Made by a program: the position numbers and the translations under genes
Notes under the pieces: generated by a model
Databases searched by the model: none
What the model saw: only the letters and a program-made list of their open reading frames with translations
What the model was told of the DNA's origin: nothing
Shown: piece after piece, positions 1-12,100 of the stretch
Layout of the letters: every line of letters starts with the position of its first letter
Numbering within the stretch: the first letter of the stretch is position 1
Source: Chrysopilus asiliformis
Taxonomy: Eukaryota; Arthropoda; Insecta; Diptera; Rhagionidae
Length of the DNA stretch: 64,000 bases
Direction: 5' to 3'
Assembly (NCBI GenBank): GCA_964034945.1
Contig: OZ035960.1
Coordinates: 116,725,824 to 116,789,823, forward strand

Positions 1-1933
1 GTGCAACGCAAACAAAATAAAAACAAATTAAATAATATATAAAGCGGCACATCCATAGCTATATCTCGCATATGTGTGTAACTCAAATTCAGCTGATGTC
101 AATTTGTAATCAATAATCCAGTTAGTGATGTAGAGGCTGTCTGATAGAGAAATATGGACGCAATCGTTTCATTCCATTTATATATCTATCAGTTGAGTTT
201 ACTACATATTCGGGTATTAAATCACCTTGAACGTTGTTTAATACTAAATCTTGACCCGTAATAAGGTAAAATCGATTTTTTTTTTTAGATAAAAGGCATT
301 TTAAATAATTTTTGCAATTAGCGGACACCAGATATGAATAAAATAAACAGCCTATTGTTATTGTAATTAATAGAGCTGAGAAAATTACAGCCTTTTCCTT
401 TGGGTTTCTTCAAATAACCGTTAATTCGACTAATCAGCAAAACTAATAGATATAACCGTGAAGCGACTAAAACGAATATGCAAAATATAATTTTGAGTAA
501 TATGCGAATGTTAATTCCAATTAAATTTGTACAAATTAGCAAAACTCAATCGATTTCTATTGTGATTTCAGTTAACCTAGTCAAAAAATGCAATATTTTT
601 CTAATCCTTGAACCAATATATTTTTTAATTCCTAAACCAGTGGTTAATCACGAATTTTAAGCTCTCCTGTAAAGAAAATGGTAAAGCCCTTAACCTTTTA
701 AGTACTTTGGTCGTCAATAAGCGATTTAGCAAGTATACCTTGCATAACGGCGGTCGTCCAATAGACGATTCATGTTTTTTAACGACCTAATATACGGTGG
801 TCATTTTTAAGGAACCGAAAATTAAAATACATTTTTTAGGGACTCTTGATCTTAAGAGAGCACCACAACAACAATCTGGACGCTCCGCCTGTATTTAAAG
901 ATCCAACGTTAAAAATCTCAACCGATTGAGCCGAAATTTTAGTTCATGTTTTTTGAGAGAATGATTCAGAGAATAGTGAAGCGAATTTGTATTATACTGG
1001 ATAATTTTCTGCCTCCTTACGCATCCTCGTATATTTTTTATGTATTACACTATCATTATACTTTTTCAATTGAATATTCATTCGACTTACACCCATGCAA
1101 TGTTAATATGAACATAAGAAATGCGAAAAAGATTTAAACCAAGCCATCATAAAATCGAAAATCATCCATTGAAGCTTCATTGAAAATGGCAACTACGATC
1201 ATGTTCAAGTGTCGTTCAGCTACTTGAGTCAGACAAGACCTTGACTCAATTTTGTGATGTTTATGAAGTCGAATTTCTTCAATTAACAGAATGAAATTTC
1301 ATTTTTATAGATGTTCGTATGTCTCAGCCATTTTATAAAGCAATGAGAAAAAGGTCATTGTTACGAGCTGACATTGCGATGCATTACCAGTTTAAGTATT
1401 ACCTGGCTTTAGCTTTACCAACATGTGTAATACCATAATTTGTTACGCATTTTATGTGATTTACCCAAGGAGATTTCACTTTGAATGTCAACGTCAACAA
1501 AATATTTATTTTGATGATTTTACGTACTAAAATCAATCGAGCGGCTAACAAATGAATGATTGAGAAGAACAGAATCCCGACGTTGTATATGGTCAAGGTT
1601 TAATGTTATCTCTGATTCGTTTTGACTTTTTTCCTCAATTTTTTGATAAATCATAGTCATAGTCTCTGAAATCTGATTATGATCTCGAATTTTATGGAAA
1701 AAAAAATTTACTTTGAATTTTACTTTCCTTCGGGACGTTCATAGAACACGTCACACATTGAGAGGGGAGTGGATCTGCGATTGTGCGACGGCATACAAAT
1801 ACCATGTAAAATCAGATGAAGGGTGTGTGAAAAGACAAAATTTAACATATTGTTTCTTTTGGACAGCTCCTTTATTAAAATTACGAAAATTCCTTCAAAT
1901 CAAAAGTAACTAAAAATTGTTCTCATATTTCAG
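1..1933. other. Upstream flank, no confident gene
   Basis: AT-rich sequence in which I find no convincing plus-strand exon. The first exon of ClpX, with its start codon and mitochondrial targeting peptide, must lie here or further left, but I could not find an ATG-containing exon ending in a phase-1 donor. Positions 880-945 contain a 'gattgagccga' motif that recurs near 4980 (reverse strand) and 8355 and looks like part of a dispersed repeat. A possible minus-strand coding relic at 122-400 is listed separately. Confidence 0.5.
122..400 (-). pseudogene. Possible membrane-protein coding relic
   Basis: On the minus strand one frame is open from about 400 down to a stop at 122-124, roughly 90 codons. 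It starts with a hydrophobic run (AVIFSALLITITIGCLFYSY), followed by a basic stretch (KCLLSKKKNRF), then a mixed-charge tail ending in RPYFSIRQPLHH. That reads like one transmembrane helix and a cytoplasmic tail. There is no ATG at its beginning and an in-frame stop lies just upstream, so it would have to be the last exon of a split gene or a decayed fragment. I do not recognise a family. AT-rich DNA easily gives hydrophobic reading frames, and another open frame overlaps the same strand at 318-542, so chance is a serious alternative. Confidence 0.2.
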
Positions 1934-3980
1934 GTTTAATTTACGTGGTAACATCGAATCCAAACACAGCCAACACAATATCAAACACTCGCCACTTTCA
2001 TCTCACCTCCATCTGTGATAAATCAAAAGAAACCACAACCTCATCTAGTGGCGGTTCATCGGCGTCATCCGGTGGTGGCAAGGAACCGCCAAACAAGAAG
2101 AATTCTTTGTCCTGCCCGAAATGTGGCGACCCTTGCACTCATGTTGAGACATTCGTCAGTTCAACGAGATTTGTAAAATGCGAGAAATGCCATCACTTCT
2201 TCGTGGTGCTCAGCGAAGTCGATTCGAAAAAGACGATCAAGGAGGAGGCGAAAGGACATCGTAAGCCACCGCCACCACCCAAGAAAATCATGGAATATTT
2301 GAATCGGCACGTGGTCGGTCAGGATATGGCCAAGAAAGTCCTCTCGGTCGCTGTTTACAATCACTACAAACGCATCTATCACAATTTGCCACCTCCGTCC
2401 GCCACGACACAACAAACAGACGCTTTGGGTAGGTCTGACTTGCTTCACATATCTGGAATTGGCCACACTATCATGAGTTCACCACCATCGGAAGTGCCTC
2501 GGCCGCCATTGACACCTCCGCAACATCAGAATCCTGGCTCAGAACTTCTCGACAAACAGACACATGAACTGAAGCTCGAGAAGAGCAATATCCTGATGCT
2601 AGGCCCTACCGGATCGGGAAAGACTCTACTCGCCCAGACCATTGCCAAATGCTTGGACGTTCCATTCGCTATTTGCGATTGCACCACACTCACTCAAGCA
2701 GGATACGTTGGTGAAGATATCGAGAGCGTAATCGCGAAATTGTTGCAAGACGCCAATTACAAGTAAGCGTTTTTTTGTTTTGTTTTTATTCTATATTTAA
2801 AGTTTTAATTGGATTCAATTTTGTAGTGTCGATAGAGCTCAAACTGGAATCGTTTTCCTCGACGAAGTGGACAAAATCGGTGCCGTTCCAGGCATTCATC
2901 AACTAAGGGATGTCGGAGGCGAGGGCGTACAACAGGGAATGTTGAAGATGCTCGAGGGAACCATCGTCAACGTACCGGAACGGAATTCACCACGCAAGCT
3001 TAGGGGAGAAACAGTACAAGTCGACACAACGAATATTTTATTTGTTGCATCGGGTGCATATACCGGATTAGACAGACTTATTGCTAGACGACTTAATGAA
3101 AAAGTTTGTTGTATAATCAAAAAGTTTGCTGGCAAAAAATTTAAATTAACTATGGTTTGTTTGTTGTCTAGTATTTAGGTTTTGGTATGCCTGCAACTAC
3201 ATCGGAGGGCAGGAGAGCGGCTCAAGCGTCCGCTGCTCCAATGGACAACGATCAAGAGGAACGTGATGTTTGCCTAACCAAAGTCCAAGCGCGTGATTTA
3301 GTTGAATTCGGTATGATTCCGGTGAGTTTTAAATGTATTTCAAATTAGTTTTCTTATTGAATGGAAAAATTGGCGAGCTGAAAAAACCATCGACTTCGAA
3401 TTTAGTTGAAATATTTTCAAGAATACACAAAAAATTTTCTTCAAATTGGTTTTTTTTTTTATTTTAGGAGTTTGTTGGAAGGTTTCCAGTACTTGTTCCT
3501 TTCCATAGTCTTAACGTTAGCATGTTAGTGAGAATTTTAACCGAGCCGAAAAACGCCCTCGTTCCACAATATCGCGCCCTGCTCGGCATGGATCAGGTCG
3601 AATTGTCTTTCACTCAAGAAGCCTTAACCGGAATTGCTCAACAAGCTATGGAAAGGCAAACTGGGGCACGCGGACTGCGCGCTATAATGGTTAGTAATAG
3701 TTTTTAGTTTACTACATTTATTTTTGGTAAATACAATCCTTTTTTTTTTAATTTGTAGGAGAATCTCTTATTAGATCCCATGTTTGAAGTACCTGGATCA
3801 GATGTAAAATCTGTCCACATAACCGAAGAATGCGTTAAAGGTGAATGTTCACCTCATTACATTAAACGTAATTCGGGAACGACAACTGAATCATCAACAG
3901 ACAGTTCACCTGCCACTTCGCCATCGACTACGTCTGAAGAGGAGGAACGGAGCAGCACTAAAGTACGACTGACCCAATAG
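1934..3980 (+). CDS. ClpX: ATP-dependent Clp protease ATP-binding subunit ClpX, mitochondrial (5' partial)
   Basis: AAA+ unfoldase of the mitochondrial matrix; in this family it unfolds substrates and feeds them to the ClpP peptidase, and in animals also acts on haem synthesis. Five exons are read: 1934-2762, 2827-3103, 3172-3321, 3468-3689 and 3759-3980, all with GT-AG junctions, giving 565 codons plus stop. Numbered from the first full codon (1936): C4 zinc finger at C60, C63, C82 and C85; [12 protein letters not shown] linker; Walker A GPTGSGKT at 223-230; pore loop GYVG at 256-259; Walker B VFLDEVD at 285-291; ClpP-contact loop LGFG at 370-373; sensor-2 GARGLR at 484-489. It follows human CLPX closely from the zinc finger to the end. 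The N-terminus is missing: exon 1934 begins in phase 1 after a clear acceptor (tttcag), so the start codon is in an unseen exon. The C-terminal tail is Ser/Thr/Glu-rich. Recognition is certain; the exact donors are by eye. Confidence 0.95.
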
Positions 3981-4040
3981 CTATTGTAAATTTTAAGGAA
4001 AAATTTATTAAGACGAAACAATATTTAAATTTTCTTTTGA

Positions 4041-4046
4041 AATAAA
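4041..4046 (+). terminator. ClpX polyadenylation signal
   Basis: AATAAA 61 bases after the ClpX stop codon, the first such hexamer downstream. A short 3' UTR is therefore likely; other A-rich variants further on could also be used. Confidence 0.5.
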
Positions 4047-4839
4047 ACTACTAGACCTAGGAAAATTATAAATTTCTTTGTAAATAATTTTTCGTACAAA
4101 ATTCAATACAAACTAAAGAAATTATTTCGGGACAGATTTTGGATGCAGATTTAATTGAAATTTTTATAATTTGTAAATGTATTTTTGATTTGGTTTAAGT
4201 TAATTACATTGTTGAGCACCAGGGACTCAACAAAAATATGTTGTTGAAAAAAGAAAGTGTTTTCAAAGCTATAAACTATTACTTATTTAAGATTGATTTG
4301 TAAATTATTCTCGGTGTGATTTTTGAGTCGATAAAAATTGAAATTTTAACTATCTTTACATTTTGTTTAAACGGAAGATAATTTCGAATTGCAGAAAATT
4401 TTTTTCCCTTGATTTCTATCGACGCGACAATCACAGAATGAAAGAGTGACAGCCAGTTTAATTTCTGCTAAGACAACTGGTAAAAAAAACTGAATCGAGA
4501 GGAACTTATTGAGATATTTAAGACAGGAACACACTAAATTAAAAATGTGTACAATATATTTTATTATAAATTGTAAAAAATCTTAGATTTTAACTTAAAA
4601 CGCATTCATATGATGTGATATTATAAAAAAACTCAAAAAATATTTTAATTTTAAATAGAAAATTAATAAAAATTTATTTGAATGGAAAAAATTTTGTTAT
4701 ATTTGACATTGGAATATGAAAAACCGATCAAAATCCCTTCAGCGGCCTTGGAAATATGGCGGAGGGGTTGACAGATAGAGAGAAGAAATTGTTTAATCGT
4801 AGATTCTTGTTTGCGAGGTTCTTTATCCACACAGAAAAA

Positions 4840-5050
4840 CTTATGTCAATTGATTGAACGGCTCAAAAGTTATCATGAGAGGGGCGCCGGAAGAGAGGAG
4901 TGAGATTTTTTAAATAAAAATATTCTCCCGCCCCACTAACAATTTTTTTGCATGTAAAAATCGCAAGTATTAGGTATCTTCGGCTCAATTTCTCCGGAAT
5001 TATAATGAAACGGGTCTTCTTTTCCATGTAATTTCTCTCATTTGGCACCA
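4840..5050. repeat. Dispersed repeat copy
   Basis: Contains 'ttgaacggctcaaaagttat' followed by 'catg' and a G/A-rich stretch. Nearly the same text recurs at 8224-8270 (ttgaacggtttaaaagttat, then catg). A reversed 'gattgagccg'-type motif lies at about 4982. The two copies are diverged but alignable over roughly 60 bases. It is probably a decayed non-autonomous transposon; the class cannot be told. Confidence 0.45.
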
Positions 5051-5152
5051 CTCCACTGTAATTAAAAATTGATTAGTAAACCCTCTATAATAGGAATTGA
5101 AAATATGTGAATTAGTCGAAAATATTTTGTATTATTTATTAATATTTGGACA

Positions 5153-5267
5153 TTAGGCGTGTTTTTTTTAAATGTTTTTGAGCGATATAGAACAATGGTT
5201 TCTATACAAGCCGCAGCAAAGGGTGCAGCGTTCTATATAGCGCAAGTACATTTAAAAACACGCCTAA
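5153..5267. mobile_element. MITE-like inverted-repeat element
   Basis: About 115 bp with imperfect terminal inverted repeats of about 38-41 bp. The left end begins ttaggcgtgttttttttaaa and runs to 'gagcgatatagaac'; the right end is its reverse complement, 'gttctatatagcgcaagtac' through 'aacacgcctaa'. The centre (caatggtttctatacaagcc and following) is unrelated. It has no coding capacity, so it fits a miniature inverted-repeat element. I could not fix a target-site duplication. Confidence 0.7.
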
Positions 5268-7160
5268 AAATACTACAAACCCACAACTTATTTTAACGAG
5301 CAAAATTCGTATTCAAAAAGTTAATGCTGGTTCAATGCCGAGGGAGAGTCGTTTCGTTTCAAGTGACAAGTCTATCAAAATCCGAGTGTAAATAAAATCA
5401 TTCAATTGCGACAATTGCTTATTTTTTTTTATTAAATGTTTCTCTTAAATACAATAAATACAAATAACAACAGTGCATAATACCAACAAAAACAATACGA
5501 AAGAATATCAATAAACTTGACAAGATAGCTTTAGCTTTATCATTACTTCCTGTTTTCCAGTAAAAAAAACTCCATTATACTAATTATAAACGACTTGATA
5601 AATTGTTAAGTACACAATAAAATCTTCTTAAACGCTTCTCTTGACATTTTTTTAAAAAACCTGCCATACAAATGTAATAAGTTCAATAAAATCTCAAAGT
5701 GGCAAAACTGCTTGTAATATCTCTTTCTAATTAATACAATACGCTAAATGTTGAAAGGTGATTTCTTTAAATTTGAATGTTTATCAACTAGAAGCTAACA
5801 TCTAAGGATGGATTTTTTTGTTTGTTTGTTTATATATATATTTTTTTAGTTTTTAGTATTAAAAAAATCATTTTTTTGCCTAAAAAATTATAATGTTAAC
5901 ATTACGAATACGATTTTTTTATCTCTTTTTTGTAATTAATCTTTTGATAATTTTTTTATTTTGTGTAAATTTGTGTCAAAGTAAAGCTACATTTGACTAA
6001 TATTTGTTTTTTTCTTTTTTTTTTTGTTACGATATTAAATTTGTTTTGTGATAACTTGTTCTTAATTTAGAATATTCGTACGCGCTTTTTTGGCTCAAAA
6101 CAATTGTGGGCATTTTTATAGCAAATGTTGGATTATTCACAATGCACATAAAAATTAAAAATTACGTAGTTTTTCACGATATTTATTGTCGCCTAGATAT
6201 GTTTTTAGTTTTTTGAAAGCCCTTACGGAAAAAGAACAAATTATTTATTGCTAAAACAGCCACTTACTTAACGGTGATATTTTAGGCATATAAAAAATTT
6301 TCCAAATACATTTTCAAGTTTTTTTTTCAATATAATTTAGCGGCGTATATTTTTAAAAAAAAACTACAAATTACACGTTCTGATACGAGACAATCTGCAG
6401 CTTTTATGAATCCAAATTTTTTTTTATTCACAAAAGTCTTGGAATTGACAATTCAAGACAGAATAGAATGTTTTTTTTTGTTTATATTAATGCACCTATT
6501 ACACATTTCAGTGCAACAGGAGACAAAATCATTTGCGATTTTTTTCTAAGAATAAATTTTTAATTACTATTTGTTAAATGTTTCCTTCCTTATAGATAAA
6601 TTGTGTGCTATACGACTCATATTACAAGAATAATTAGCTAAACTTTTTAAATGTTCATCTTTTAATTCGATTTGCATGAAAAACTTTATTTGAATTTTTA
6701 AAGTAATTTTTTGTGTAGAATTTCATATTAGCGCCAAAATATTAGATAAAATGTCCAAATTCCCAATTGAACGCGTGAGTTTAATTAATTGCTTGAATTT
6801 CACTCAAGTTTTTCTAGATTTAAATGTTTTTTTAGTGATTAGGTTGATAAAGAAATAAATTTCAAAATGTTGTGGTCCACGTTATCGATAAACTTTTTCT
6901 TCTATTTGTTTTCTATTAAATACTTTTATTTTAGAGTAATTACAGTGATAAGAACTTAGCTTTTAACTAAAGCATCATTTAAATTCTTCATTGATGACTC
7001 TTAATTGAATATTTTTCGTGTTTTGTAGTTATTATAAAAAAAATAATACTTGACTGACTATAACTAATAATTTAAAAAAAAAAATTAAAACATGTGACTA
7101 TAATTTGATCCCTACAAAAATTTTGATGAATGCACATATGTTTCATTTCCAACGAAAACT

Positions 7161-7166
7161 TTTATT
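7161..7166 (-). terminator. Candidate polyadenylation signal of the TNFAIP8-type gene
   Basis: TTTATT on the plus strand, AATAAA on the minus strand, about 320 bases past the stop codon and the first exact hexamer I see downstream. It is a candidate only, because such hexamers are common in AT-rich DNA. Confidence 0.3.
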
Positions 7167-7486
7167 TCACTTAATTAAATAAATAACAAAGTAATAGAAT
7201 AAAATAATACATTCAAACCATGTTAATAATAGTAATATATATATATAGTAGAGTAATAGAAAAATAGGTAGAAGAACTATTTTCTCCACTTAAATACGTG
7301 CGAAATATCAAATTATTACATTTTCGCTAGTATAAAAAACTTCACTTACGAAATGGTTTCTAATCCAAAAATTTGTTCCTTTTTTTCTCTTTTAGTATTT
7401 TTTTGTGACTTTACGTGATTTATCTTATAAAATATTAAATAATAATAATCATTTTGTAAATAATTGTTATGTATTTATGTTTTCTA

Positions 7487-9147
7487 TTATAAATCGCCGC
7501 TATCCATGGCCTGATTGAGATCAGCGACAATTTTTCCCATGAGTTCTCGATATGGTGAATCAATTTTGAAGGCAGTTTCGAGTAGACGAGCATCACCAAA
7601 GAATGTGAACACTTCATCGATGCGATTTAACGATTTATCTGTTAAATGCCTTTGGACGATTTCCTTAAGAGCAGCATGTGATTCTGCAAATGATTTTTGT
7701 AAATATGGCAAGTCAAAGCTAAAGTCAACCTCGTAAAATGAGATTATTGCCATTTGGGTATTCTACAAGAAGAAATAAATGAAATATTAATAAAAAAAAA
7801 TTTTATTTGTAATTATTTTTCAATTGTTTATGCAGTTTTAATATAAGTTTTAATATAAAAACCCTTATTGAGCAAAAAAAAAGGCCACAATGCTTTGTGG
7901 CTAACTGAAAAAGGCCACAACGCTTTGTGGCTAACTGAAAAAGGCCACAATACGTTCTGAAACTTGTAAGAATGCCCACAACGCATTCTGAAAGGTAGCT
8001 GATGCAACCACAATACGACGGACAACTGCTATTTCAGGCACTGATAGATTTAAAAAGATCTGAAGCGAAACCTCATTTTTTAAAAGCAAAATTTCAGTTG
8101 AAATTAATTTTTCAAGATTAAACGTTATGGGTTTTCTTAATCACCACAACGCGTAGTGGTTAAATATCATGATGCTTGTTTGCGTGATGTTTTTTGTCCA
8201 TTCTCGACTACCGGAAGCCAATCGGTTGAACGGTTTAAAAGTTATCATGGAAGAAGTACAGAAGGAAAGAGTTAGATCAATATAAAGAATCCTATCCTTT
8301 ATACCTCAAGTAACTCTAACAGTGTACAAAATTTGGTCGAAATCGATTGAGCCGGTTTAGCGTGATACCGCAACAAACATTCAGACAACCAAATTTAAGA
8401 AAATCGAAAACTAAAAAAAAACTAATCCCACTACATCGAGATCGGCAATTTTGTATCAAATCATTGTACGGCTTTTAAATATTACCGCAATTTTGTTTTA
8501 ATTTTTCAAAAGATTTAACTGGCTGAGAGTTTTAATAATAACATACTGCTAATCAATTATTATGGGTTTAAAATACAACAAAAATTAAAATTGATAAAAA
8601 ACATACTTCATGCCGTCACTGAGCTCGTGACCGAAATTGTGATTATCAAATTTACCTGAAACTTATTTCTAAAGCGTTCGGCTGACTTCTCTTCATCGGC
8701 ATTAAACTGGCCATTCCGATGTAGGACACCGATTTTAATAACTATCTTAATGATGTTTTTGACTAGTTTTTCAGCTTCTTTTTTATTTCCTGCCTACAAA
8801 TAAGAAAAAATTATTACACAACATAAAATTATAATAAATTAAGGAATTGTTAACGGAAATTAAAGTGAATTTATGTATTTATGTCGATCAATCGGTTATT
8901 TGCCATCGACTTTTTGTTATATAAGTGAGTATAGAATATGAGTACATATAAGAAGGCGCACGTATCTCTTATTTTATCCAATTTTGATACTAACATGAAG
9001 TTTAGCTAGCCGATATACGTTATCTAATAGGGAGGCCGTTGTACCATCAATAAATGTCTTGGCGATGTTCTTCGTTGCCATACGTGACAGAATTTTTTTC
9101 TGTGCACGCAAACCGATGTCGCGAGCTTTGAACGCATTGTCTGTCAT
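7487..9147 (-). CDS. sigmar: TNFAIP8-family protein (fly sigmar homologue)
   Basis: Member of the TNFAIP8/TIPE family, small all-helical proteins with a lipid-binding cavity that act in immune homeostasis, cell death and, in Drosophila, autophagy of salivary glands. Three coding exons on the minus strand: 9147-8995, 8793-8656 and 7762-7487, all with GT-AG junctions in phase 0, giving 188 residues against about 190-200 for the family. The protein starts MTDNAFKARDIGLRAQKKIL, has SRMATKNIAKTFIDGTTASL and KKEAEKLVKNIIKIVIKIG, then RFRNKFQNTQMAIISFYEVD, and ends VADLNQAMDSGDL. Residues from ARDIG to the end match the fly proteins almost without gaps. The ATG is preceded by an acceptor (TTTTTTACAG then TC), so at least one further 5' exon exists; a candidate at 17140-17226 would add MIERI in frame. 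Intron 2 carries a 30-bp palindromic tandem array and a dispersed repeat. Sure of the family; the symbol rests on similarity to the single fly gene. Confidence 0.93.
7881..8030. repeat. 30-bp tandem repeat with internal palindrome
   Basis: Two nearly identical 30-bp units at 7881-7910 and 7911-7940 differ at one base. Each contains the palindrome ggccacaa-YGC-tttgtggc. A third unit (7941-7970) keeps 'aaggccacaa' and then diverges, and two more degenerate starts (cccacaacgc near 7975 and ccacaatacg near 8009) follow at about the same spacing. A related hairpin (accacaacgcgtagtggt) lies at about 8142-8160. The array is in intron 2 of the TNFAIP8-type gene. Confidence 0.7.
8205..8400. repeat. 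Dispersed repeat copy in intron 2
   Basis: Second copy of the repeat seen at 4840-5050, sharing the 'ttgaacggtttaaaagttat' block, and continuing with 'aaaatttggtcgaaatcgat', 'tgagccggtttagcgtgata' and 'acaaacattcagacaacc'. This type of text is common in decayed insect transposons. It has no ORF and sits inside an intron. Confidence 0.45.
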
Positions 9148-12100
9148 GACTGTAAAAAAGACAGAAATTGAAAAATTAGAAAAAAAAGAATTTGTAACTA
9201 ATAGGCAATAAAAATGAAATGATTAAATAGAGTTAATAAAAAAATATTAATAAAATAAACTCTTCTATCCTCCATCGAACCTTTTTTTTTAGTTTTTTTT
9301 TTTTTGGCGAACAAAAATTGACTCAACCAAATAAAAGTTCAGAGAACGTTTTATCTTTTATGATAATGTTAACATCTTTCATTAACATATCTTGTTTCGC
9401 AATTTCGTTCAAACAAAAATGCCAGCGACCATCAACGAGTATTATTTCGGACTTTGTTTGCCTCACTTTAAAAAAAATCTGTTCAACAATAATCAAATAT
9501 TTGATTTTTTTCGGGAAAAGTTCTTTCTCATGATAGAAAACTCTTGTTACTATTAAAAACTTTGTAATCTTCTGATATTTTTGTGTCGAAAAGTTAGCTT
9601 TAAAGATAAGAAAATTCCAAAAACCACGTTTGATTAAGACTTTTGTTAATCATTTACGATTTATTACGTATTTTAAATGTTTGGTCATTTCTACGAACAA
9701 ATACTGATTCATGTATTACAATATTTAAAAAATTACAATGCATTAAAATTAGATTTGAGAATTTTCCTCAATCCATTTGAAAAACTTCCAATAATTGAAA
9801 GAATCGAAAAATTATACATGAATTAAAGAAAAAATACAGTTATATAATTTTCCATCGCAGATAGAATGTTGAAATGTATGTTTTAACGATTTTTGCGCAA
9901 TATTAAATGTAAAAAACTCTTTAAAAAACTCGAGTCGTACTTTTAAGAAACACAGAAAAAAAAGTCTAACGAGCTACAGATAAATGACACAACAACATCC
10001 TGTTTTACCATTTCTCTGGGAAAATATCTAATAAACTTTTTTTTTCTTTAGTATTATTCAGTTTTGCCTTTGCACGCTTTCGTTTGAAATAAACAACAAC
10101 ATTTTTACACGAGTATGTGTGAGAAATCAGAGGAAATTCTTAACATAGTTTATGACCAGTGGGGGCAAATCTACGAAACAAGTACGAATCGACTTGTACT
10201 TCTTATTTCCAATTACTCCCAATTCCGTAAAGTGTTTTCCCATTTCCAGTATTAAACTAAACAATCGTTCTTTAATGTTGCATTTGGGAATATTGAACCG
10301 CTACGTCATGAGAACTTCATCAAACTATTTTTTTTTGATTTTCCAATTTGTTTTTGGATTTTTCACAGAGAAAATTGATAAGTCTGGTTAATGTAAATTG
10401 TCTGTTTACGCCCACACAAGCCGACAAGTGATCCAGGGAAAACATGTGAAGTAAAGATAGATTTTTCATTGGAAATTTCTATATTTATTCAATTTTTATC
10501 TACAATAGTTATATAAGAGATTTCATCACAACTGATAGTTGATGGGATGGTGGAATCAAAAAGAAATGTAAAAATTTACTTCTGAATAATACATAGAAAT
10601 GCATAATAAAGAAATGTTTTAATAAAAATTATACTCAAAGCCGGATAGGGAGTTCGCTATTTCGCTATCTCTACATTGGTGCGAATATATAACTGACATC
10701 AGCGATTTGAGTTGTGAATGCAAAGGAAAATTATTTCATCTTCTACCGGAAATTGCCTATTTCATTAAGGTGGATGTGATCACATAAAAGATGTTCGAAA
10801 AATTAATTTACCTACTGTTGGTTTGGGGTCTTTCAATTACTCGGGGGTAATTAATTTTAATGAAAAACTTTTCTCATACTTTTAGATTTTTTGAAACTTC
10901 TGGCAAATGTTGTAACTTTAAAATCTGTCTATAAAACATGTAACGCTAATTTTGGACTCCTCCTAATGATTGCTTTATAGAAAATGTTTTCGTAAAATCA
11001 TCAAAATTTTGCAAAAAGCTCGGTTACAGACAGTGCCTCTGCGCAAAATGTATTTGAACCATTAAAACCGTTCTTAAACCATCTTTCGGCGGCCGATAAT
11101 TGAAATATCTTAGATAAAAGCTATCAACACAAGGCCTTTCCACATTCTTTTGAGTTTCCCCTAGTTACGACACTGATTTAGAATTAAATTTTGTTCTAAA
11201 CTCGCTCTTATTCTTTAATTGAGAAAAGAACATTAGCGCTAGGTTCGCAAATTAGTAAAGGACGTCATGATTCCAAAAATTCAAGTGTGTACTTTTTAAA
11301 TAAGTCATAAGGTAGAAAAATTAAATCTTTATGCAAAACCTCAATTACCATTTAGGTAGAATTGTTAATGAAGTGCTGCTATAGCAAAACACACGACCCC
11401 GGTACTGAAATAATGAACTTTACATAAGAGAAAACCTACAAAATTTTCCTCCGATTCCATTTTGAACTTCTAATTATCTACAAAAGGAAACTTTTTCTGT
11501 ATGTGAAATTTTTTTTGTAGGAATTTCTATATCTCTGTTTACTTGTAATTCCCTGAAAAAAAAATAGATTGGTTGGCTTTTGCCATAACAAAATACAAAG
11601 TTCGTTTAGGCTCTGTGACGGAATTTTCCCGACCAGAGCAGTCGATTATGGTTTTCATGTAAACCACCGGAAAATGTTGCGTGCACGTGCCAAAAATTTT
11701 ATGCTACCTGGGAAGTGTTTTTCTTTTGGGTTCACTGTTAGATAACGAAACAAGGCGAAACCATGGCATAGGAACGTTATTCAAGGTCACAGTCCAAAGA
11801 ACACATAAAAAAAACTTCTTTAAGGTATTATTATAATAATTAATTTCCACTATAACAGATTGCAGTCGACGGTAATTTCTTTATCCCTTATTCAAAGGTA
11901 ATCTCATAATGATGATAGAGTTTTAGTTATGGTCAGGGTCAAAAGGTTGAAATGGACGCCGAAGCTTTAGCTACCAGTAAAAAAGTGAAATAAAATTCGC
12001 TCTTACAAAAAAACGAAATTTTAAGTCCATTTGTGGTACAAGTTTCTCAAAAATTTAAGGATGTTTTTTAAGAAAATTGTAAAAAAAGATCTCTGAAAAT

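Larger units (their letters stand above)
3981..7486. other. Convergent intergenic region and 3' UTRs
   Basis: Very AT-rich spacer between the 3' ends of ClpX and the TNFAIP8-type gene. I see no coding exon. It holds a 115-bp inverted-repeat element (5153-5267), a copy of a dispersed repeat around 4840-5050 and long T and A tracts. The nearest AATAAA for the minus-strand gene appears as TTTATT at 7161-7166, which would imply a 3' UTR of about 320 bases. Much of 5300-7160 may be ordinary intergenic DNA. Confidence 0.6.
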
